In this document: positions 58,737-64,000 of the stretch, piece after piece | Layout: the number at the start of each line of letters is the position of its first letter | Numbering within the stretch: the first letter of the stretch is position 1 | Assembly (NCBI GenBank): GCA_002245135.1 | Contig: NGBS01000037.1 | Location: forward strand, 2,501-66,500 | Source of the DNA: Proteromonas lacertae | Taxonomy: Eukaryota > Sar > Bigyra > Opalinata > Proteromonadidae | Direction: 5' to 3' | DNA: 64,000 bases | Notes under the pieces: generated by a model | What the model saw: only the letters and a program-made list of their open reading frames with translations | Database searches by the model: none | What the model was told of the DNA's origin: nothing | Position numbers and translations under genes: made by a program

Positions 58737-58805
58737 TAAATATTTTTAAAACTATATAAATGAGTATTTCTATCAATAATTGGAATTAAGAAAAAATGAT
58801 TTACA

Positions 58806-58818
58806 GAAAGTTCTAGAA
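58806..58818. promoter_or_regulatory. perfect three-unit heat-shock-element-like site
   Basis: GAAAGTTCTAGAA is GAAnnTTCnnGAA, mirror of 47559-47571 in the 140-bp element at the right outer edge. Confidence 0.4.
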
Positions 58819-58856
58819 ATTAATCAAGTCAAATATATAGATTTGACATATTTACA

Positions 58857-59914
58857 GTATTTCTTATTAATTACAATATTGTATAATGATAGAAACATAT
58901 GACTATAGATAATTATAATAATTCATATGACTATAATTGCTTACTAATATGTAATATAAGTAGAGATTACAACAAATCATTTTCATTTTATCATATTTTT
59001 CATATATATTTCTTTCTAAGCTTTAGGAAAATAAATTATCAATATTGAAAAAATAATTATCACAATGATTTGAAAATATGTGAATAAATTAACATATAAT
59101 GACATTTGTACACTTAGTAAAAAGACTAAATGGAGTGGATTAGCATCTTTATAGCATATTTATATGTGAATTAAAATATGCAGTATAATAATACTTCTCA
59201 TATTAATCTCAATTTACCTTTATAAATTATATAGTTCTATTTTTATGTAGTATTTTATTATTGATTTGTAAATATTATGTTTATTGATGTTAAGATTCCA
59301 TTTCATGTAGTAAAACTACCATAAAAACAGATGTTATTTTATTTTATAATTGTTATTTACTTGTCAGTTACTACATTATTGAATTTGCTTGGATATATTT
59401 AATCTCATTTACTATTCCTATATATATATTAATGTATTTTAACTATTACTATACATAAATATTGTTGCTTAATAAACACGTTCATTCGTTAGTGATTATT
59501 AACTAGTATAATAGTGATAATTCTATTAAAGAAGATTATATTTATAATACTCGTTATAGTGTATTTTTTAAAACAATATCTATCTAATTAAAATTACTCT
59601 TTAAATCAAATTGTTGTTTTTGTTTCTTTATAATTATTTGTAAATATATTCCTTTTTAAAATAATTAAAATTTAAAACTACCTTCATAATCTTTAATGTT
59701 TAGGTTTTATATAAGATGGGAATAATATAATTAACATTTATAAAATATTTGTTTATATAATATAATAATTAATATGTAGTATGATTTTAACTTTATCAAT
59801 GTGATTTACTTAATTTGTAGGTCTATTATAATAATTAAAGAATTTATTTCTAAAAATCTAGTCGTTTCAATTTCATTTCAATTTATTTATTTTGTAATTT
59901 AACCATATTAGAAT
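58857..59914. other. long AT-rich spacer with one motif copy
   Basis: No gene is seen in this kilobase. A divergent copy of the recurrent motif (TTTATAATACTCGTTA) stands at 59540-59556, followed by TTTTTTAAAAC as in the other copies. A short direct repeat (CATATGACTATA) occurs twice near 58899 and 58923. A TCGTTTC motif at 59862-59868 lies 47 bp before the next gene. Confidence 0.5.
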
Positions 59915-60886
59915 ATGATATATTTGTTATTAATACTATTATTTATCCGATTTTCTTATTGTTATAGTCAAAAACTGTGTGATGAGTTATTGATTGTAGA
60001 ATCTAGTTATAATCATTCTAAGTGTATTTTATCAAATAGAAAATATGTGCCATTAGATAAATGGACAAAAAAGTCAGTAAAATATCCAAAAATGTATATT
60101 AGTGATATTATAGGTGAAACAGTGATAAAGAGAAGTTTAATGTTGATAGGTGTTCAAGTGTATTCTACTATGTTTTACGATAGATATGTTTATAGAAAAT
60201 TATATAAGAATTATGAAAAAGTCCAATTATTATTCTTCTTGGGTTTAACAGATAATGATTTAATAAATGGCAGAATAATTCAAGAGAGTATGATATATAA
60301 AGATATGGTAATATTCAATTTTACTACTTCTTATCAAACACTACATATTCAAACATATAATTTCTTAAAATGGATAGAAAGACATAAACATATGTATAAA
60401 TATATAATAAAACAAGATAGTGATACATTTCTGAATATACCACTTCTTCTTGATAAAATTAAATCAATATCTTTAAAATATAATAATAGTTTTATGATGG
60501 GATATGTATTTGATGAATGTTTCTTTTGTTTTACAAGATATAGAATCGCTTATGCAAGTGGAATGTGTTATATATTTCCATCCAAAATAATAAGTGAAAT
60601 GAATAAAGTGGGTGATGAATTAATAAAGAAAACATATCCTGGTTATCCTGAAGACTTCTTTACTGGTAAATTAATACAAAACAATAATAAGATAAAACTA
60701 ATAGATTCTAATAAATGTTATAATCTATTATCATATCTAAATCCTCCTAAAGAGTTGAAGTTCTCTGATAATCTGTTGATAGTTCATCATCTCAAAATAT
60801 CAGAAATTGCTTTTATTCATTTACATTTCATAAAGAATTTAACAGTTAGAAATATATGTTATTATAATTTTAAATCAGCTTACTGA
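59915..60886 (+). CDS. GT31-family (beta-1,3-galactosyltransferase-like) enzyme
   Basis: A single exon of 323 residues. A short signal sequence or anchor (MIYLLLILLFIRFSYCYS) opens the protein. GT31 blocks follow: VQLLFFLGLTDND, ESMIYKDMVIFNFTTSYQTL (the family's E...YxDII..DF.DSYxNLT), WIERHKHMYKYIIKQDSDTF with the DSD metal site near residue 168, and RIAYASGMCYIFPSKII. The PGYPEDFFTGKL stretch holds the ED-x-x-x-G signature. The enzyme would add Gal or GlcNAc in beta-1,3 linkage in the Golgi. It stops 22 bp before a recurrent motif copy. Confidence 0.85.
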   Translation: MIYLLLILLFIRFSYCYSQKLCDELLIVESSYNHSKCILSNRKYVPLDKWTKKSVKYPKMYISDIIGETVIKRSLMLIGVQVYSTMFYDRYVYRKLYKNYEKVQLLFFLGLTDNDLINGRIIQESMIYKDMVIFNFTTSYQTLHIQTYNFLKWIERHKHMYKYIIKQDSDTFLNIPLLLDKIKSISLKYNNSFMMGYVFDECFFCFTRYRIAYASGMCYIFPSKIISEMNKVGDELIKKTYPGYPEDFFTGKLIQNNNKIKLIDSNKCYNLLSYLNPPKELKFSDNLLIVHHLKISEIAFIHLHFIKNLTVRNICYYNFKSAY

Positions 60887-60905
60887 ATAATTGTTTGTTG
60901 ATATA

Positions 60906-61150
60906 ATAACGAGTATAATATACACAATTATTTTTAAAAGACAAATCGAATAAAACAATGGCAACCTCAACTTCACTTCATATCATTTATTATAATGAAA
61001 TTCAATAAATACTGTCAATATGTCAAATTCATTGATTTGATTTGATTGATTCCTAGAATATTCTAGAAATTATTTTCTATTTTCATTCTATTTAAAGTGA
61101 TATTGGTTTTTATATTTTTTAAAAATAACTATATTTGTTATACTCGTTAT
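60906..61150. repeat. intergenic element bounded by inverted AACGAGTATAAT motifs
   Basis: The motif at 60908-60922 and its reverse complement at 61136-61149 face each other across 210 bp. From about 61010 the sequence aligns with the 140-bp element at 47521-47660: ATATGTCAAAT, GATTTGATTTGATTGATT, a CTAGAA...TTCTAGAAAT block, then TTTTAAAAATAACTATATTT and the motif. It contains a perfect heat-shock-like site (61056-61068). It has no coding content. It may be a small mobile or recombination-prone unit. Confidence 0.6.
61056..61068. promoter_or_regulatory. perfect three-unit heat-shock-element-like site
   Basis: GAATATTCTAGAA is GAAnnTTCnnGAA, in the same relative place of the repeated element as the site at 47559, although the two sites have opposite phase and partly different bases. 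Confidence 0.4.
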
Positions 61151-61238
61151 TAATTAACACAAGATGGTGATTTTAACAATAATGATGTGAAAGAGTTCTA
61201 TATTAAAGTAGGATATAGAAATAAATAATATAATTATA

Positions 61239-61514
61239 TTAAGAACTCAATTTAAGTTTTATATAATCTGTCATTACTAGAATAATAGTAATTATCACAA
61301 CAGCAATAGTCTTCTTATCAAAACCTCCTGTTTCAGTTCCTCTTCCAAATGATAATGGCTTGGCTAAAACTCTTCCTAATATATCACCAACCATAAAAGT
61401 AACAAAACCAAATATAGCATCTAATATATAATGATTTGCTGTTACGATTATAACAAATAAGGTGTATATTTGAAAGGATATATTTTTATTAATTTTATCA
61501 CCATAAGCAAAAAC
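61239..61514 (-). pseudogene. C-terminal fragment of a PAP2-superfamily membrane lipid enzyme
   Basis: An open frame without start reads FQIYTLFVIIVTANHYILDA and IFGFVTFMVGDILGR, then a charged loop and a last helix (TIAVVIITIILVMTDYIKL). The ANHYILDAIFG block is the C-terminal His-x-x-x-Asp region of PAP2_3-type enzymes such as inositol-phosphorylceramide synthases. The N-terminal helices and the first catalytic histidine are absent and a stop lies just upstream, so this is a remnant about 90 residues long. Confidence 0.6.
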
Positions 61515-61552
61515 AAATTAATTATAAAAAGAGATATAATTGGGTTAATTAT

Positions 61553-62599
61553 TCAAAAGTAATAATGAAATTCTTTATGATAATAATGTCTCCAGAGGTA
61601 TATAATTACACTTGAAGGTAGTTCATGAATTGAGACAAAGCTCTTCTTCAAGTAGATATCCTTAAAATTATACTGCCATAAACTGATGTATATATCTTCA
61701 TTATTAGTCCATTTTACATTTGTTATTTTATATTGTTTCATAATTTGACCATAATATACATCTTCAATATCATGGATAGGTTTAACAAACTTATACTTTT
61801 CAACTATAAGTTGAATGAAGTTTTTTGAAAATACATAAAATGAACCACATGGATACACTATTTTTTTCTTATATAATACTTTATACCCTATTATATCATA
61901 TGATTTATAATTTGTTAATAATTTACCTAATAAATCACTTTTTATAAACATATCTGAATTAGCTCTAACTACATATTTCATATATTTATAACTCTTTAGG
62001 ATGAATTTATAACATAATAACAACTGTAATGTTATTAATTTGTAAGAATTAGTATAGTTAAACACTAAAATATCATCAAACATTCTATTTTCTTCTTCTA
62101 TGTAATTAAAAGGATAGCAACTGCGATTATTATCATCACATTCATCAGGCTTACCCATTACAAATATGTATTTGTACATATAATGACTATATTTCTTTAT
62201 CTTTGCATATGTGTTTCTTATAGCTATTCTTGGCTGTAATTGAGTTGGACTAATAGGAATTACAATTACTACATTTGCAATTGTTAATTTTTTTGGCGCA
62301 ACTAGCACATCATAATTTAAATTTAAATCTTCATAAAAAGACAGATTAAACGGATGTAACATATAATAATTCTTGGAATATTTAGTTTTGTATATCTCAA
62401 TATCTTTCTCCATACAATTATACAATGGTTTTATGTTCATACATCCCATCAATTCATCAAATTGATAATGAAGTATATTCTTTTCTTTTTTATACAATTC
62501 TTTAAAGGTTAAAGGATATTCATGTTTATTTTTACTAAAGAAACTAATAAAAATACAAACTACCACCATAACAACAATTAATAATATGCATTTATACAT
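61553..62599 (-). CDS. GT31-family glycosyltransferase-like protein
   Basis: A single exon of 348 residues with a clear signal anchor (MYKCILLIVVMVVVCIFISF). The luminal part has GT31 features: ANVVIVIPISPTQLQPRIAI followed by RNTYAK (the family's SxxxxxxRRxxIRxTW), KYIFVMGKPDEC, EEENRMFDDILVFNYTNSYK, KYMKYVVRANSDMF (metal-site region, with N-S-D in place of D-D-D), YPCGSFYVFSKNFI, and HDIEDVYYGQIMK. The changed metal-site residues could alter donor use or activity. A perfect heat-shock-like site lies 78-90 bp upstream of the start. Confidence 0.75.
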   Translation of the reverse strand: MYKCILLIVVMVVVCIFISFFSKNKHEYPLTFKELYKKEKNILHYQFDELMGCMNIKPLYNCMEKDIEIYKTKYSKNYYMLHPFNLSFYEDLNLNYDVLVAPKKLTIANVVIVIPISPTQLQPRIAIRNTYAKIKKYSHYMYKYIFVMGKPDECDDNNRSCYPFNYIEEENRMFDDILVFNYTNSYKLITLQLLLCYKFILKSYKYMKYVVRANSDMFIKSDLLGKLLTNYKSYDIIGYKVLYKKKIVYPCGSFYVFSKNFIQLIVEKYKFVKPIHDIEDVYYGQIMKQYKITNVKWTNNEDIYISLWQYNFKDIYLKKSFVSIHELPSSVIIYLWRHYYHKEFHYYF

Positions 62600-62676
62600 T
62601 ACTTACTGTATAATTCTTCCATTTTCATAATAATCAAATTATAGTACTTCGATGGTAATATAATGATATTTAAATT

Positions 62677-62689
62677 TTCAAGAAATTTC
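62677..62689. promoter_or_regulatory. perfect three-unit heat-shock-element-like site
   Basis: TTCAAGAAATTTC is TTCnnGAAnnTTC, 78-90 bp upstream of the minus-strand GT31-like gene starting at 62599. It shares TTTTCAAGAAATTTCTA with the inner edge of the right inverted-repeat arm. Confidence 0.45.
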
Positions 62690-62725
62690 TATGAATTTCT
62701 TTTTAATATAATTTATAAGATAAAT

Positions 62726-62742
62726 AACGAGTATAATGTATA
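62726..62742. repeat. copy of the AACGAGTATAAT intergenic motif
   Basis: AACGAGTATAATGTATA followed by TGGTTTTTAAAAG, between the two minus-strand transferase genes: 127 bp upstream of the start at 62599 and 50 bp after the stop at 62792. Confidence 0.65.
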
Positions 62743-62791
62743 TAATGGTTTTTAAAAGATAAATAATCATCAAATATACAGTATAACAAGT

Positions 62792-63766
62792 TTAAAATTT
62801 AAACGAAAAGAAGTTATATATTTTATTCATAAAACCTTTTTCTTTTTGTGTAGCAAGAGGCATTGATCCTTTAATTTTCAAATCATAACCTGAGTGATTT
62901 ATCTTCTGAGATCTGTTAACATAATATTTGAAAGATTGAGGAATAGTATTTGGAGTAATATACCAATCAAGATGATGAGATATATAAGGCGCTAATGTTC
63001 TATAATGATTTCCTTTGAATCTTTTTAATCTATTATCTCTTCTTCTCATTCCTATTGTTGTATCTATTTGTGAATTTACAATAGTGTAATAATTACCATC
63101 ATATAATATATCATAATGATTCTTCAAAAAAAATTGATTTTCCCATTCATATATTTTCTCTTTATTTGATGGTAAATCACTTATCATTAAAGCTGGTCCA
63201 ATAACATCTACATTTCTACAGTTTTTTAGAACGGATGAATAAAACTGTATTATATTTAGTGGCACATTATTCAATACACAATCAATATCACCAAATATAT
63301 AATATTCAAATTGTTTATTATTATCCATATATTCTTCTATTAACTGTGGAATCTCATATTTAATAATCTCATCAAATGTGTCAGACTTTAAATATATTAT
63401 CTTAATATTAAACTTCTTTAACTCTTTATATACTAATTTAATACTGTTTAGCGATGATTTATGATCCAATATAATGATTTTTAGTTTATTATGCTTCCTC
63501 AATCTCATCCAATAATACAGCGAATATTTTAAAGCATATAATCTATCCTTACTTAATAAAAACACCGGAATTTCTAAACTTGTTTCTTTTAACAGTGGAT
63601 AAGTACATCCTGGATAGTTATAATGACTATATAAGTAACTTTTCTCATAATATTGTAAAGTCTCATTAATTCCTGTGAAATTAATGTTATAATCTCTATA
63701 GTAATAATTAAAATAATACAGTGTAGATATTAATACTACTACACTTGTAAAATGAAATAATTTCAT
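62792..63766 (-). CDS. GT-A-fold glycosyltransferase-like protein
   Basis: A single exon of 324 residues. The signal anchor (HFTSVVVLISTLYYFNYYY) precedes IPVFLLSKDRLYALKYSLYY, KLKIIILDHKSS, EYYIFGDIDCVLNNVPLNII with a DxD near residue 161, a GPALMISDLP turn, TIVNSQIDTTIGMRRRDN and YISHHLDWYI, an acceptor-side His/Asp block. The arrangement fits a GT2-like or related GT-A transferase, but the exact CAZy family is not assigned. A GAAACGA motif lies 18 bp upstream of the start, the nearest of all copies seen. Confidence 0.65.
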   Translation of the reverse strand: MKLFHFTSVVVLISTLYYFNYYYRDYNINFTGINETLQYYEKSYLYSHYNYPGCTYPLLKETSLEIPVFLLSKDRLYALKYSLYYWMRLRKHNKLKIIILDHKSSLNSIKLVYKELKKFNIKIIYLKSDTFDEIIKYEIPQLIEEYMDNNKQFEYYIFGDIDCVLNNVPLNIIQFYSSVLKNCRNVDVIGPALMISDLPSNKEKIYEWENQFFLKNHYDILYDGNYYTIVNSQIDTTIGMRRRDNRLKRFKGNHYRTLAPYISHHLDWYITPNTIPQSFKYYVNRSQKINHSGYDLKIKGSMPLATQKEKGFMNKIYNFFSFKF

Positions 63767-64000
63767 TTATTAAGTAAAAATAGTCGTTTCATTGAGGCTA
63801 TAAATAAATAACACAAAAATACTATCTAATATTAGAAATGAACTGTTATTAATATAATTAACAATTATTTCTGTATATATATATATAAGATGATTATAAT
63901 GAATAATTTCTATATTTTTAATTTCACTTTAAAAGTATGTGTATTTTTTCTTATATACGTTTCCTGACTAATATTAAAATAATAGATAAAACAAATATAA

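Larger units (their letters stand above)
55972..58856. repeat. right arm of large inverted repeat
   Basis: Reverse-complement copy of 47521-50153. It is 252 bp longer because it keeps 215 bp at 57209-57423 and a 37-bp net segment near 56665-56702 that the left arm lost. The segment order is mirrored: broken GT gene, AACGAGTATAAT motif, fucosyltransferase-like gene, then the 140-bp element at the outer edge (to 58856). Confidence 0.9.

Noticed and set aside
47641-62742. CRISPR-like array made by the recurrent motif
   Set aside because: Copies are kilobases apart, in both orientations, in a eukaryotic intron-bearing region.

Overview
This is an AT-rich nuclear segment from a unicellular eukaryote. 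The evidence is direct. Most genes are interrupted by very short introns of about 24-65 nt that begin GTAT and end TAG, and three frames rejoin only when these are removed. TAA, TAG and TGA are all used as stops. The window carries ESCRT, SUMO-ligase, MOB, NEK, p23, FKBP12 and dynein light chain genes and a 5S rRNA gene. No clade is assigned: the cAMP-receptor-like GPCR, the NEK kinase and the large families of secreted-pathway glycosyltransferases suit an amoeboid or flagellate protist, but that is inference.

Layout. 0-2 kb: accessory debris, with a decayed LicD-family gene, the tail of a hAT DNA transposon and a short telomere-like tract. 2-7.1 kb: one very large intact gene on the minus strand that rejoins across a 30-nt intron into a 1668-residue protein with SPRY-like repeats, two P-loop NTPase modules and a C-terminal PD-(D/E)xK-like nuclease region, the architecture of Crinkler/RHS-type proteins. 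7.8-9.3 kb: a broken Sec1/Munc18 gene that ends at an inverted repeat. 9.3-12 kb: sparse, with a lone 5S rRNA gene. 12-19 kb: compact housekeeping genes (EF-hand-like, FKBP12, small membrane protein, LC8, TSG101/Vps23, coiled coil). 19.2-32.2 kb: a three-member family of mucin-like type I membrane proteins with a cytosolic PH domain, interrupted by MOB1 and a SMYD methyltransferase. 32.7-45.9 kb: compact, often divergently arranged housekeeping genes (p23, GPCR, MMTAG2-like, FIT/PAP2-like lipid enzyme, multi-pass membrane protein, IQ-repeat protein, coiled coil, NEK, GNPDA, PIAS/SIZ).

46.5-63.8 kb: an accessory glycosyltransferase region with LicD/fukutin, fucosyltransferase-like, GT92, GT31 and other GT-A enzymes, a methyltransferase and several broken copies. 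A large inverted repeat (47521-50153 against 55972-58856) frames its core. The arms differ by only two indels, and each arm carries its own damage. A repeated intergenic motif (AACGAGTATAATAAATA) and perfect three-unit heat-shock-element-like sites recur among these genes and at the repeat boundaries.

Together the accessory parts look like a surface-glycan and surface-protein repertoire that evolves by duplication, inversion and decay beside stable housekeeping blocks. The most unusual items are the giant SPRY/NTPase/nuclease protein, the mucin-PH family and the inverted glycosyltransferase cassette with its repeated intergenic motif.
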